A program made the translations under genes and the position numbers. A model generated the notes under the pieces. It did no database searches and had not been told where the DNA came from. It worked only from the letters and a program-made list of their open reading frames with translations. Of a stretch of DNA of 64,000 nt, positions 1 to 11,407 are shown piece by piece (positions within the stretch are counted from its first letter, which is position 1; each line of letters opens with the position of its first letter). Source of the DNA: Bradyrhizobium sp. Ghvi (GTDB lineage Bacteria > Pseudomonadota > Alphaproteobacteria > Rhizobiales > Xanthobacteraceae); assembly GCF_900115265.1 (NCBI RefSeq), contig NZ_FOVU01000003.1:248001-312000 (forward strand), read 5' to 3'.

Positions 1-37
1 TCCCGGGCTCATCGCTTCGCGATGCCCCGGGATGACA
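1..37. repeat. Half copy of intergenic palindromic repeat (family A)
   Basis: A short hairpin with arms of the tcccggg / cccggga type around a cgcttcgcg core lies just downstream of the pimD stop. The same arm pattern (attccggg ... cccggaat) occurs in fuller copies at 1228-1334 and 55617-55720, so this looks like one end of a dispersed intergenic element cut by the window edge. Confidence 0.6.
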
Positions 38-50
38 GTCGTCGTGGCGA

Positions 51-1193
51 CTAGATCAACCCGCCCGAATCCGCGACGCGGCGCTGGTGGTAGTCGGTAT
101 CGCCAAAGGTGTTCTCGATCATGGTGAGGCGCTTGAAGTAGTGGCCGATTCTAGCCTCCATGGTCATGCCGATGCCGCCGTGGAGCTGGATCGACTGCTG
201 GCCGACGAATTTGGCCGACTTGCCGATCTGCACCTTGGCCGCGGCGATCGCGTTGGCGCGCTCCTTGGCGTCCTCGAAATCGTTGGCCATGGTCGCGAAC
301 ATCGACATCGAGCGCGCCTGTTCGGCCGCGACGAACATGTCGGAGGCGCGGTGCTGCAGCGACTGGAACGAGCCGATCGCGACGCCGAATTGTTTGCGCG
401 TTTTGATGTACTCGACGGTGGTCTTCAGCGACTCGTCCATCAGCCCGACGGCTTCCGCGCAGAGCGCGACGCGGGCTTCGTCCACCACGCGCTCGATCAG
501 GGCGAGACCATCCTCGGGATTGCCGACGGCTGCATCCGCGCCGACCTCGACGCCGGTGAAGGTGATGTCCGCGGCGTGCAGGCCGTCCTGGGTCGGGTAG
601 GACTTCTTCGTGACACCCTTGGCATTCGCCGGCACCAGGAACACGCCAATGCCGCTCGTATCGCGTCGGTTACCCTTCGTGCGGGCGGTGACGACGAGCG
701 TGTCGGCGTTCTCGCCGTTGAGCACGACGAACTTCTCGCCGTCGATCACCCAGCCGTCACCCTTCTTCTTCGCCGTCGTTGAGACGTCGAACAGATCATA
801 GCGCGAGTTCTTCTCGAGCTGGGCGAAGGCGAGCGTCTTGCTGCCGTCGATGATCCCGGGGACATGCGCGGCCTTCTGCGCATCGGTGCCGGCATGACGC
901 AGGAAGCCGCCGCCGATCACGACCGTCGCCAGATACGGCTCGAGCACCAACGCCTTGCCGAGCGCTTCCATCACGATCATGGTCTCGACGCCGCCGCCGC
1001 CGAAGCCGCCATCGGCCTCGCTGAAGGGCAGGCCGAGCAGTCCCTGCTCGGCGAGTTTGCCCCAGACCGCTTTGCTCCAGCCGCCCTTCTCCTTCATGTA
1101 TTTCTTGCGGCTCTCGAAATCGTAGGAATCGGTCAGCAGGCCGTCGATGCTTTCCTTGAGAAGCCGCTGCTCCTCGTTCAGATCAAAATCCAT
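51..1193 (-). CDS. pimD: Acyl-CoA dehydrogenase, pimeloyl-CoA dehydrogenase small subunit type
   Basis: A 380-residue flavin-dependent acyl-CoA dehydrogenase expected to catalyse alpha,beta-desaturation of a CoA thioester in the cytoplasm. The N-terminal helical domain starts MDFDLNEEQ. The C-terminal FAD domain contains TRKQFGVAIGSFQSLQH near residue 265 and the family signature QLHGGIGMT near 335. ATG start with a gagga ribosome site upstream. It is the last gene of a five-gene minus-strand run (pimF-A-B-C-D) and pairs with the larger dehydrogenase at 1377-2567. In Rhodopseudomonas palustris PimC and PimD are described as the two dehydrogenase subunits of dicarboxylic acid degradation. The assignment rests on family plus gene order; substrate is inferred. 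Confidence 0.85.
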   Translation of the reverse strand: MDFDLNEEQRLLKESIDGLLTDSYDFESRKKYMKEKGGWSKAVWGKLAEQGLLGLPFSEADGGFGGGGVETMIVMEALGKALVLEPYLATVVIGGGFLRHAGTDAQKAAHVPGIIDGSKTLAFAQLEKNSRYDLFDVSTTAKKKGDGWVIDGEKFVVLNGENADTLVVTARTKGNRRDTSGIGVFLVPANAKGVTKKSYPTQDGLHAADITFTGVEVGADAAVGNPEDGLALIERVVDEARVALCAEAVGLMDESLKTTVEYIKTRKQFGVAIGSFQSLQHRASDMFVAAEQARSMSMFATMANDFEDAKERANAIAAAKVQIGKSAKFVGQQSIQLHGGIGMTMEARIGHYFKRLTMIENTFGDTDYHQRRVADSGGLI

Positions 1194-1227
1194 TTCTTTG
1201 GTTCCTCGTACCCGGACTATTTGACTT

Positions 1228-1334
1228 CGTCATTCCGGGATGGCCCGAAGGGCCAGGCCCGGAATCCATTTCGCCTCAGCGTATGCGGCTCGATGGATTC
1301 CGGGCTCGCGACTTCGTCGCGCCCCGCAATGACG
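1228..1334. repeat. Intergenic palindromic repeat, family A, between pimC and pimD
   Basis: Two hairpin modules face each other: a left one beginning cgtcattccggga and a right one ending in gcaatgacg, with inner halves cggaatcca and tggattccg complementary to each other. The element fills most of the 183-bp gap between pimC and pimD. A closely similar element lies at 55617-55720. Such elements in operons often act as RNA processing or stabilising hairpins, but that is inference here. Confidence 0.8.
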
Positions 1335-1376
1335 GTGGAAACATTGCCCTCCCCGCCTCCGCGGAGAGGGAACAGA

Positions 1377-2567
1377 TCACAGCCCCAGCACCGCCTTGGC
1401 GATGATGTTGCGCTGGATCTCGTTGGAGCCGCCATAGATCGAGACCTTGCGGTTGTTGAAGTAGCTCGGCGCGATCTGGGCGGTCCAGTCCATGGCTTCG
1501 TTCGAGCCGTCGTCGCCGTGCACGTCGTAGGGCGCGGCGAACGGGCCTATCACTTCCATCAGCAGCTCGGTGGTGGTCTGCTGGATCTCGGAGCCCTTGA
1601 TCTTCAGCACCGAAGAGGCCGGATTGGGTTTGCCCTTGCCGTGCTTGCCTTCGTCGGCGACGACGCGCAGCTGCGTCAGCTCGAGCGCCTTCAGCTCGAT
1701 CTCGCAGGCTGCCAGCTTCTCGCGGAACGCCGAGTCCTGGATGATCGGCTTGCCGCCGGATTCCACCTTGCCGGCGAGATCGCGGATGCGGCGCAGCCGC
1801 TCCTTGGAGACGCCGACGCGGGCGATGCCGGTGCGCTCATTGCCGAGCAGGAACTTCGCGTAGTCCCAGCCTTTGTTCTCCTCGCCGATCAGATTCTCGT
1901 AGGGCACTTCGACGTCGTCGAAGAAGACTTCGTTGACCTCATGGCCGCCGTCGATGGTCTGGATCGGGCGCACGGTGACGCCCTTCGACTTCATCGGGAA
2001 CACGATGAAGGAGATGCCCATCTGCTTCTTGGCGGAAGCATCGGTGCGACAGAGGCAGAAGATCATGTCGGCGTGCTGGGCGAGCGTGGTCCAGGTCTTC
2101 TGGCCGTTGATGATCCACTTGTCGCCTTTGCGTTCGGCCTTGGTCTTCAGCGAGGCGAGATCGGAGCCCGAGCCCGGCTCGGAGAAGCCCTGGCACCACC
2201 AGTCGTCGACATTGGCGATGCGCGGCAGGTACTTCTTCTTCTGCTCCTCGTTGCCGAAGGTGTAGATGACCGGACCGACCATGCTGACGCCGAAGGCGAG
2301 CGGCTGCGGCGCCGGATAGGACTGCAGCTCCTCGTTGAAGATGTAGTGCTGCACGGACGTCCAGCCCGTGCCGCCATATTGCTTCGGCCAATGGCTGACG
2401 CCCCAGCCCTTCTTGTTGAGGATGCGCCACCACGTCACCATCTCGTCCTTGGTGAGGTGACGGCCCTCGACCAGCTTGCGCCGCGTATCCGGCGGCACGT
2501 TGTCGCGGAAGAATGACCGCACTTCCTCGCGAAACGCCTGCTCTTCTTTCGTGAATGCGAGATCCAT
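1377..2567 (-). CDS. pimC: Acyl-CoA dehydrogenase, pimeloyl-CoA dehydrogenase large subunit type
   Basis: A 396-residue acyl-CoA dehydrogenase of about 400-residue class. It has the FAD/substrate loop WWCQGFSEPGSGSDLASL near residue 125 and the C-terminal signature YGGSNEIQRNIIAKAVLGL. I chose the ATG at 2567 because aggagg lies 6 bases upstream; an in-frame start 33 bases further out lacks this and adds unlike sequence. It sits 16 bases downstream of the thiolase gene and upstream of pimD, so it should form the two-subunit dehydrogenase with PimD. Chain-length preference cannot be read from sequence. Confidence 0.88.
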   Translation of the reverse strand: MDLAFTKEEQAFREEVRSFFRDNVPPDTRRKLVEGRHLTKDEMVTWWRILNKKGWGVSHWPKQYGGTGWTSVQHYIFNEELQSYPAPQPLAFGVSMVGPVIYTFGNEEQKKKYLPRIANVDDWWCQGFSEPGSGSDLASLKTKAERKGDKWIINGQKTWTTLAQHADMIFCLCRTDASAKKQMGISFIVFPMKSKGVTVRPIQTIDGGHEVNEVFFDDVEVPYENLIGEENKGWDYAKFLLGNERTGIARVGVSKERLRRIRDLAGKVESGGKPIIQDSAFREKLAACEIELKALELTQLRVVADEGKHGKGKPNPASSVLKIKGSEIQQTTTELLMEVIGPFAAPYDVHGDDGSNEAMDWTAQIAPSYFNNRKVSIYGGSNEIQRNIIAKAVLGL

Positions 2568-2583
2568 CGGATCCTCCTGTAAA

Positions 2584-3771
2584 TTACTGCAATACTTCAA
2601 ACAAGCCGGCCGCGCCCATGCCGCCGCCGACGCACATGGTGACGACAGCGTATTTGGCCTTGCGGCGGCGTCCCTCGATCAGGGCATGGCCGGTGAGGCG
2701 CGCACCAGACATGCCGTAGGGATGGCCGACCGCAATCGCGCCGCCATCGACGTTGATCTTCTCGGGGTCGATGCCGAGCTTGTCGCGGCAGTAGAGCACC
2801 TGCACCGCGAAGGCTTCATTCAGCTCCCACAGGCCGATGTCGTCGACCGTGAGGCCGTGTCGCTTGAGCAGCCGCGGCACGGCGAAGACCGGGCCGATGC
2901 CCATCTCGTCAGGCTCGCAGCCGGCCGAGACGAAGCCGCGGAAGATGCCGAGCGGCGCAAGACCCCGCTTTGAAGCTTCCTTGTCGCTCATGATCACGCA
3001 GGCCGAGGCGCCATCGGAGAGCTGGCTGGCATTGCCGGCCGTGACGGTGAAACCGTCGCCGCGCACGGGCTTGAGGCCGGCAAGGCCTTCCGCCGTGGTC
3101 TCGGGGCGCGGGCCTTCGTCCTGCGACAGCGTGACTTCCTTCATCGACACCGCGCCGGTCGCCTTGTCGGTGACCGCCATCTGCGTCGTGATCGGCGCGA
3201 TCTCGTCCTTGAACTTGCCGCCCTGCTGCGCGGCGGCCGTGCGGCGCTGGCTCTCCAGCGAATATTCGTCCTGCTTCTCGCGCGAGATGCCGTAACGCTT
3301 GGCAACGACTTCCGCGGTGTCGATCATGGGCATGTAGACCTCGCCCTTGATCTTGAGCAGCGCCGGGTCCTGGGCGTGGAATCCGTTCATCTTGTCGTTC
3401 TGCACGAGCGAGATCGACTCGCCGCCGCCGCCGACCGCGATCTCGACGCCGTCGAAGATCACCGAGCGCGCGGCGAGCGCGATCGCCTGCAGGCCCGAGG
3501 CGCATTGCCGGTCGATGGTGGTGCCGGCGACCGTGACGGGCAGGCCGGCGCGCAGCAGCGCCTTGCGTGCGATGTTGCCGCCGGTCGCGCCCTGCTGGAG
3601 CGCGGCGCCCATCACGACGTCCTCGACCTCCTTCGGATCGACTTTCGCACGCGCGACGGCTTCGCCGATGGCATGGCCCAGCAGCGTGGCGCCTTCGGTG
3701 GCGTTGAGCATGCCGCGATAGGCCTTGCCGATCGGCGTGCGGGCGGTGGAAACGATGACGGCGTCGGTCAA
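2584..3771 (-). CDS. pimB: Acetyl-CoA acyltransferase (thiolase)
   Basis: A 395-residue thiolase that would carry out the last, CoA-dependent cleavage step of beta-oxidation. The acylated Cys is C90 in [11 protein letters not shown], the catalytic His is H350 in [10 protein letters not shown], and the second Cys is C380 in MCVGGGMGA. The start codon is TTG with a strong aggagg 6 bases upstream; it overlaps the ligase stop codon as TTGA, which implies translational coupling. Family length is normal (about 390). Confidence 0.93.
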   Translation of the reverse strand: MTDAVIVSTARTPIGKAYRGMLNATEGATLLGHAIGEAVARAKVDPKEVEDVVMGAALQQGATGGNIARKALLRAGLPVTVAGTTIDRQCASGLQAIALAARSVIFDGVEIAVGGGGESISLVQNDKMNGFHAQDPALLKIKGEVYMPMIDTAEVVAKRYGISREKQDEYSLESQRRTAAAQQGGKFKDEIAPITTQMAVTDKATGAVSMKEVTLSQDEGPRPETTAEGLAGLKPVRGDGFTVTAGNASQLSDGASACVIMSDKEASKRGLAPLGIFRGFVSAGCEPDEMGIGPVFAVPRLLKRHGLTVDDIGLWELNEAFAVQVLYCRDKLGIDPEKINVDGGAIAVGHPYGMSGARLTGHALIEGRRRKAKYAVVTMCVGGGMGAAGLFEVLQ

Positions 3772-5444
3772 GAGCGACCTCCTGGTTGCGTGAGATGTGA
3801 TGGTTTTTGCTGCTGGCGCAATTCGTGGCGCGACAATTTTCCGACCGGCGTGCGCGGCAGATCGTCGACGAATTCGACCGCCGCCGGCATCTCGTGCTTG
3901 CCGAGCTTGCCGGCGAGCTGGGCGCGCAGCTCGTCGAGCGTGAACGGCTTGGCGCCGGGCTTCAGCTTGATGAAGGCTTTTGCGGCCTCGCCCCGATAGG
4001 GGTCGGGAATGCCGAGCACGATCACCTCATGCACGCCCGGAATGGTGTAGATCGCCTGCTCGATCATCTGCGGATAGACGTTGAAGCCGCCGGAGATGAT
4101 CATGTCCTTCTTGCGATCGACCAGGAAGAAATAGCCATCGGTGTCGACATAGCCGATGTCGCCGGTGAGGAAGCGGCCGTCGACGAAGGCCTCCGCGGAT
4201 CCCGCCGGCTTATTCCAATAGCCCTTCGTGACGTTCGGGCCCTTGATGCGAATCTCCCCGACTTCGCCCGGCGGCAGCACTTTGGTGGGCTCTTCCAGCG
4301 AGACGACATCGAGCTCGATGCCGGGCAGCATCAGCCCGATCGAGCCGGGCTTGTCGGGACCCGTAGGCGGATGGCCGGTGCCGGGCGAGCAGGTCTCGGT
4401 CATGCCCCAGCCGCTCTTCAGCTTCTTGCCGACCTTGCGCTCGAAGAAGCTCGCAACCTCGACCGGCAAGGGCGCGCCGCCGGAGCCGATGAGGTTAAGC
4501 GAGGAGAAGTCGCGCTTGTCGAGGTCGGGCAGCGCCGCAATCGCGATCCACATCGTCGGCACGCCCGGAAAGTAAGTGGCGCGCTTGACCTCGATGTCGC
4601 GCATCACGGCCTCGACATCGAAACGCTGGTGCAGCGAGATCAGATTGCCGCGGCGAAGCGAGGACAGCAGCACGACCGTGAGCGCATAGATGTGGAACAG
4701 CGGCAGCACGCAGATGACGCGCTCGACGACGTCGCCGCGCGCGGCACGTGCCGGCTTGCCCCAGACGTCGTAGATCGAGACCGCCGAGGTCAGATTGCCA
4801 TGCGTGAGCATCGCGCCCTTCGGCAGGCCGGTGGTGCCGCCGGTATATTGCAGCAGCGCGACGTCATCGACCGAAACCACCGGCCATTGCGCCGGGATCG
4901 GCGCGCTCGCGACGAAGGCCTTGAAGGTGACGATACGGGGATCGCTTGGGATCGCCGCCTGCGGCGTGCCGACCTTGCCCCAATCATCGTCCTCGCAGAC
5001 GACGAGGCGGTCGATCAGGCCCTTCTCCAGGAGTTTCAGCGCGGTCGGCAGCAAGGCCTGGAGGTTCGAGGTGACCAGCAGGCGCGAGCCGGAGTCAGAC
5101 ACCTTGTGGGTCAACGCGATCTCGCCATCGAGCGGCGACAGATGCGCGACGCGGGCGCCGGCCTTCAGCGCGCCGAAGAAGTTGACGGGATGATCGGGGG
5201 TGTTGCCGAGGAACAGCGCGACGGAGGTGTTCTTGCCGATGCCTTCGCGCAGGAACGCGGCCGCCGCGCGCTCGGCTTGAGCTGCGAGCTCGGCATAGGT
5301 GATCGGACGATCGCGAAATTCCAGCGCGGTACGGGGGCCGTAATTTGCGGCGGCCGTCGAGAGCAGGTCAGGCAGCGTGCCCTGGACGATGGGGTCGTCC
5401 CAATGCACGCCTTCGGGGTAAAACTGTCCGCCGGGATGGGTCAT
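3768..5444 (-). CDS. pimA: Acyl-CoA ligase (AMP-forming), dicarboxylate/fatty acid type
   Basis: A 558-residue ANL-superfamily ligase that would activate free acid to CoA thioester using ATP. Visible motifs are the phosphate loop [14 protein letters not shown], the A5 motif [12 protein letters not shown], the A7/A8 hinge region [20 protein letters not shown], and the catalytic Lys in [11 protein letters not shown]. The ATG at 5444 ([12 protein letters not shown]) is chosen; the open frame runs 44 codons further upstream, but that part reads through a repeat-containing spacer. The stop overlaps the thiolase start. Together with PimF/B/C/D it makes a complete activation and beta-oxidation set. 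Confidence 0.88.
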   Translation of the reverse strand: MTHPGGQFYPEGVHWDDPIVQGTLPDLLSTAAANYGPRTALEFRDRPITYAELAAQAERAAAAFLREGIGKNTSVALFLGNTPDHPVNFFGALKAGARVAHLSPLDGEIALTHKVSDSGSRLLVTSNLQALLPTALKLLEKGLIDRLVVCEDDDWGKVGTPQAAIPSDPRIVTFKAFVASAPIPAQWPVVSVDDVALLQYTGGTTGLPKGAMLTHGNLTSAVSIYDVWGKPARAARGDVVERVICVLPLFHIYALTVVLLSSLRRGNLISLHQRFDVEAVMRDIEVKRATYFPGVPTMWIAIAALPDLDKRDFSSLNLIGSGGAPLPVEVASFFERKVGKKLKSGWGMTETCSPGTGHPPTGPDKPGSIGLMLPGIELDVVSLEEPTKVLPPGEVGEIRIKGPNVTKGYWNKPAGSAEAFVDGRFLTGDIGYVDTDGYFFLVDRKKDMIISGGFNVYPQMIEQAIYTIPGVHEVIVLGIPDPYRGEAAKAFIKLKPGAKPFTLDELRAQLAGKLGKHEMPAAVEFVDDLPRTPVGKLSRHELRQQQKPSHLTQPGGRS

Positions 5445-5486
5445 TAAAGATCTTGATTGCAGTGAGGCGGGCAAACTGCCCGGGCT

Positions 5487-5590
5487 TCCTTCCCTCTTGT
5501 GGGGAAGGGTTGGGGAAAGGGGTAGCCACAAACGCCGGCGCCCGGGGCTACCCCCCTCCCTGCCCCTCCCCCACAAGGGGGGAGGGAACC
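5487..5590. repeat. Long imperfect inverted repeat, family B, between pimF and pimA
   Basis: Arms of roughly 40 bases beginning ttccctcttgtgggg and ending cacaagggggagggaa fold back across a loop near 5530-5545. It lies in the 193-bp gap between pimF and pimA and would form a strong RNA hairpin inside the operon transcript. The ctccccac / gtggggag theme recurs at 10344-10470 and 46696-46724. Confidence 0.75.
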
Positions 5591-5637
5591 GAGAGAGTGT
5601 TGCCCGGAGCGAGACATCGCGGCGACTGTCAATCCGA

Positions 5638-7734
<2,097 letters not shown>

Positions 7735-7779
7735 GGTGTCCCTCCTTGGTGGGGAATTTACTTTTGTTCGATTTCGCGG

Positions 7780-7798
7780 TGCGGAATTTAATTCCGCA
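7780..7798. promoter_or_regulatory. Perfect palindrome in pimF-IclR intergenic region; candidate operator
   Basis: tgcggaatttaattccgca is a perfect inverted repeat with 9-base arms and one central base, 46 bp upstream of the pimF start and 67 bp upstream of the IclR-type regulator. A half-like gggaattta lies at 7752-7760. Its position suits autoregulation and pim control by the neighbouring IclR protein; binding is inferred. Confidence 0.65.
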
Positions 7799-7865
7799 TC
7801 TTGACGGCAGGGTTATTTTGAAGCACGTGGCTTGTCAACGACTCCGCGCAAGAAGCAGATCAGGG

Positions 7866-8732
7866 ATGAAGCGTACAGGAAAGAAGCCAGCGACCGATCG
7901 GAATTTCGTCGTCGCGCTTTCCCGCGGACTGGACGTATTGCGCGCTTTCCAACCCAATGACGGCCTGCTCGGCAATCAGGAGATCGCGGCGCGCACCAAC
8001 CTGCCGAAGCCGACCGTGTCGCGGCTGACCTACACCCTGACCAAGCTCGGCTATCTCGCGCCGGTTCCCCGCTTCGAGAAGTATCAGCTCACGCCGGCCG
8101 CGATGTCGCTTGGCTATGCTGCGCTGGCCAATCTCGGCGTTCGGCATTTGTCCGAACCCTTCCGCGAGGAATTGATGCGAGCAACCGGCGGCGCCGTCGC
8201 CGTCGGCGGTCGCGACCGCCACAGCATGATCTATTTCGGACAGAGCCGCGGCAGCGAGACCGTCGGCGTTCAACTTGACGTCGGCTCCCGGGTGCCGATT
8301 GCAACCAGCGCGATGGGCCGCGCGTACTTCTGGTCGCTCACAGAGGACGATCGCGCTGAACTGTCGCGTGTCCTGCGCGAACATTACGGCAGCCGCTGGC
8401 CCAAGATGCGCGACGGACTGGAACGTTCCGGCGAGACCGTTGCGAAATACGGTTTCGCGATGTCGGTCGGCGACTGGCACGACGACATCGGCGCCGCAGG
8501 TGTCGCGCTCAAGCTCAATGACGGAACCGGGCCTTACGCATTCAACTGCGGCGCACCTGCATTCCGCTTCACGGAAGAACGTCTCATCAACGACATTGGA
8601 CCGCGTCTGCTCGCGATGGTAAGGAACATTGAAGCGGTGCTTGGGGGTCTGGTGCCGCAATCCAAAAAAGAAATCAGCAAAAAGCTGAAACCAGGAGGAA
8701 AAGTTGCTCGTGTGGCCGAGGGGTTCAGATAG
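7866..8732 (+). CDS. IclR-family transcriptional regulator
   Basis: A 288-residue regulator. The N-terminal winged helix-turn-helix spans about 15-80 (ALSRGLDVLRAF, then NQEIAARTNLPKPTVSRLTYTL). The C-terminal effector domain includes the conserved segment DVGSRVPIATSAMGRAYFW, typical of IclR ligand domains. I use the ATG at 7866; the frame is open 40 codons upstream but that part covers the palindrome and promoter. It is divergent from pimF and 66 bp upstream of the livG gene on its own strand, so it may control both the pim operon and the transporter. The effector is unknown, perhaps a dicarboxylyl-CoA or acid. Confidence 0.9.
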   Translation: MKRTGKKPATDRNFVVALSRGLDVLRAFQPNDGLLGNQEIAARTNLPKPTVSRLTYTLTKLGYLAPVPRFEKYQLTPAAMSLGYAALANLGVRHLSEPFREELMRATGGAVAVGGRDRHSMIYFGQSRGSETVGVQLDVGSRVPIATSAMGRAYFWSLTEDDRAELSRVLREHYGSRWPKMRDGLERSGETVAKYGFAMSVGDWHDDIGAAGVALKLNDGTGPYAFNCGAPAFRFTEERLINDIGPRLLAMVRNIEAVLGGLVPQSKKEISKKLKPGGKVARVAEGFR

Positions 8733-8798
8733 CGCTTGTGATCATCGGGAGCGGTCCGCATCGCCCCATCGCCCACTGAATCGTGTGGGCGAGACGAG

Positions 8799-9596
8799 AT
8801 GACGCAGGCACAGCTCGCGCAGGGGACATCGCCTCTGCTCGCCGTTCGCGACGTCAGCGTCGTGTTCGGCGGCATCGTCGCGCTCAATGGCGTGTCCTTC
8901 GACATGCACAAGGGCCAGATCCTCGGACTGATCGGCCCCAACGGTGCCGGCAAGACCACGCTCTTCAATTGCCTCTCCCGCCTCTACCAGCCGTCATCCG
9001 GAGATATCCTGATGGAGGGCGCGAGCATCCTCACGCGGCCTCCGCACCGCATCGCCGAGATCGGCATCGGCCGCACCTTCCAGAACGTGGCGCTGTTTCC
9101 AAACCTGTCGGTGATGGACAACGTTCGCGTCGGCACCCATGCGCGCACCTCTTCCGACATCATCAGCGACTCGCTGCGCCTCGCCTGGGTGCGCCGCGGC
9201 GAGACCAGCGTGAACAAGAAGGTGCAGGAGATCCTCGCCTATCTCGACCTCGAGGACGTCGCCCACACCACCGTCTCGGGACTACCCTTCGGCACGCAGA
9301 AGCGCGTCGAATTGGCGCGGGCGCTCGCGGCCGACCCGAAGATCCTGCTGCTCGACGAGCCCGCCGGCGGCCTCAACCACGAAGAGGTCTACGTGCTCGG
9401 CGACCTGATCCGGAAAATCCGCGACGAGCGCCACATGACGGTGCTGCTGGTCGAGCATCACATGGGCCTCGTGATGTCGATCGCCGATCACGTCGTCGCC
9501 CTGAATTTCGGCAAGAAGCTCGCGGAAGGCACGCCTGCCCAGGTGCAGGCGGACCCCGACGTCATCAAGGCCTATCTCGGGAGCAAGGACCAATGA
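8799..9596 (+). CDS. livG: Branched-chain-type ABC transporter ATP-binding protein (LivG family)
   Basis: A 265-residue ATPase: Walker A GPNGAGKTT near residue 47, a degenerate signature region VSGLPFGTQKRVELARAL, Walker B ILLLDEPAGGL and switch His in VEHHMGLVM. The ending AYLGSKDQ is typical of LivG. Its stop overlaps the livF start (ATGA), so the two ATPases are coupled. It energises import by the permeases at 10527-12427. Substrate family of such systems includes branched-chain amino acids, aromatic acids, fatty and dicarboxylic acids; the pim context favours an acid. Confidence 0.93.
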   Translation: MTQAQLAQGTSPLLAVRDVSVVFGGIVALNGVSFDMHKGQILGLIGPNGAGKTTLFNCLSRLYQPSSGDILMEGASILTRPPHRIAEIGIGRTFQNVALFPNLSVMDNVRVGTHARTSSDIISDSLRLAWVRRGETSVNKKVQEILAYLDLEDVAHTTVSGLPFGTQKRVELARALAADPKILLLDEPAGGLNHEEVYVLGDLIRKIRDERHMTVLLVEHHMGLVMSIADHVVALNFGKKLAEGTPAQVQADPDVIKAYLGSKDQ

Positions 9597-10306
9597 CTGT
9601 TCTGCTCAACGTCAAGGACCTGCGCGCCTATTACGGCCAGGTCCAGGCGCTCCACGGCCTCTCCTTCTCGCTCAACGAGGGATCGCTGACGACACTGTTA
9701 GGCGCCAACGGCGCCGGCAAGACCACGACGCTACGCGCGATCTGCAACATGGTGCGCTCCACCGGCGGCATCGAGTTCGACGGCAAGCCGCTGAACAACC
9801 GTTCGACCGAAAGCATCGTACGGTTCGGCATCGCCCATGTGCCGCAGGGCCGCGGCACCTTCACCACCATGACGGTGGAGGAGAACCTGCAGCTCGGGGC
9901 CATCACCCGCAAGGACAATGCCGGCATCGTCTCCGACATCGAGCGCATGTATGCGCATTTCCCGGTGCTGAAGCAGCGGCATACCCAGCAAGCCGGCACG
10001 CTCTCCGGCGGCGAGCAGCAGATGCTCGCGGTCGCACGCGCGCTGATGCTGCGGCCGCGCCTCATGCTGCTCGACGAGCCCTCCTTCGGCCTCGCGCCGC
10101 TGGTGGTGCGCGACCTGTTCGGCATCCTCGGCAAGATCAACCGCGAGGACAAGGTGTCGATCCTGGTGGTCGAGCAGAACGCCCAGCTCGCGCTCGAGCT
10201 CGCCGACCAGGCCTATGTGATCGAGACCGGCCGTATCGTGATGTCAGGCAATGCCAAGGACATCGCGAACAACGAAGAAATCCGCAAATCCTATCTGGGT
10301 TACTGA
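9593..10306 (+). CDS. livF: Branched-chain-type ABC transporter ATP-binding protein (LivF family)
   Basis: A 237-residue partner ATPase. Walker A is GANGAGKTT, the signature is LSGGEQQMLAVARALM, Walker B is LMLLDEPSFGLAP and the H-loop position carries Gln as usual for LivF (VVEQNAQLAL). Starts at ATG within the livG stop. A repeat element separates it from livH by about 220 bp. Length is typical (about 235). Confidence 0.93.
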   Translation: MTVLLNVKDLRAYYGQVQALHGLSFSLNEGSLTTLLGANGAGKTTTLRAICNMVRSTGGIEFDGKPLNNRSTESIVRFGIAHVPQGRGTFTTMTVEENLQLGAITRKDNAGIVSDIERMYAHFPVLKQRHTQQAGTLSGGEQQMLAVARALMLRPRLMLLDEPSFGLAPLVVRDLFGILGKINREDKVSILVVEQNAQLALELADQAYVIETGRIVMSGNAKDIANNEEIRKSYLGY

Positions 10307-10343
10307 GGAGCGGAAGATGGCCGATATCTATCAGCGCTCTCGT

Positions 10344-10470
10344 TCCACCTCTCCCCAGCGGGGAGAGGTCGATTTGCGCAGCAAATCGGGTGAGGGGCCG
10401 CAGCTCCAACGAGAGACCGTAACCCCTCACCCGCGCCTTTGGCGCGACCTCTCCCAAAGGGAGAGGTGGA
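10344..10470. repeat. Intergenic inverted repeat, family B, between livF and livH
   Basis: Outer arms tccacctctcccc and gggagaggtgga, with inner arms ggtgagggg and cccctcacc, make a nested hairpin of about 127 bp. It occupies most of the livF-livH gap, so it is carried inside the presumed operon transcript. Confidence 0.8.
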
Positions 10471-10526
10471 CCGCGGACGCCGTTGCAGTTCAAACCCAAT
10501 CGGGCAAGTTTTAAGGAGCCGGCACG

Positions 10527-11405
10527 ATGGAGCTGTTCACCAACCAGGTGCTGGCCGGCATTGCCACCGGTGCGATTTACGCCTGCATGGCGCTGGCCGT
10601 GGTCATGATCTACCAGGCGATCGACCATCTCAACTTCGCGCAAGGCGAGATGGCGATGTTCTCGACCTTCATCTCCTGGCAGCTGATGCAATGGGGCGTG
10701 CCCTATTGGGCCGCCTTCGTCATCACGCTGGTGCTCTCCTTCATCGGCGGCATCGCCATCGAGCGCATCCTGTTCAAGCCCCTGGCGAAAGCGCCTGTTC
10801 TCACCAATGTCGCCGGCTTCATCGCGCTATTCTCCATCATCAACTCCTCGGCCGGCTTGATCTGGGACTTCACCATCAAGCAATACCCGACCCCGTTCGG
10901 CTCCTCGCCGTTCCTCGGCAGCCAGCTCGTGTCGACCCACCAGGCCGGCATGATCGGGGTCACCGTGCTGCTGCTGCTCGGCCTCTACTTTTTCTTCCAG
11001 TACACCCGCATCGGCCTTGCGATGCGTGCGGCCGCCTCGGTGCCTGAATCGGCCCGCCTGGTCGGCATCAATACCTCCTGGATGATCGCGCTGGGCTGGG
11101 GCATGGCCTCGGCGATCGGCTCGATCGCCGGCATGCTGATTGCCCCCGTGGTGTTCCTCGAGCCCAACATGATGGGCGGCGTCTTGATCTACGGCTTTGC
11201 CGCCGCCGTGCTCGGTGGCCTGACCAGCCCGTTCGGCGCCGTAGTCGGCGGCTTCCTGGTCGGCATCTTCGAGAACCTCGCCGGCACCTATATTCCCGGT
11301 GTCGGCAACGAGCTGAAACTTCCGATCGCGCTCGCGCTGATCATCTCCGTCCTGGTCGTCAAACCCGCTGGCCTGTTCGGCCGGCACATCGTCAAGCGAG
11401 TTTGA
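10527..11405 (+). CDS. livH: Branched-chain-type ABC transporter permease (LivH family)
   Basis: A 292-residue inner-membrane permease with about eight hydrophobic segments. The start region LAGIATGAIYACMALAVVMI and the repeated small-residue segment NFAQGEMAMF are characteristic of LivH. Preceded by aaggag. Pairs with the LivM-type permease that begins immediately after. Confidence 0.92.
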   Translation: MELFTNQVLAGIATGAIYACMALAVVMIYQAIDHLNFAQGEMAMFSTFISWQLMQWGVPYWAAFVITLVLSFIGGIAIERILFKPLAKAPVLTNVAGFIALFSIINSSAGLIWDFTIKQYPTPFGSSPFLGSQLVSTHQAGMIGVTVLLLLGLYFFFQYTRIGLAMRAAASVPESARLVGINTSWMIALGWGMASAIGSIAGMLIAPVVFLEPNMMGGVLIYGFAAAVLGGLTSPFGAVVGGFLVGIFENLAGTYIPGVGNELKLPIALALIISVLVVKPAGLFGRHIVKRV

Positions 11406-11407
11406 TC

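Noticed and set aside
864..2516. Long plus-strand open frame of 550 codons opposite pimC and pimD
   Set aside because: It is antisense to two well-supported acyl-CoA dehydrogenase genes and has composition typical of GC-rich shadow frames (Arg, Ala, His, Asp rich, no domain).
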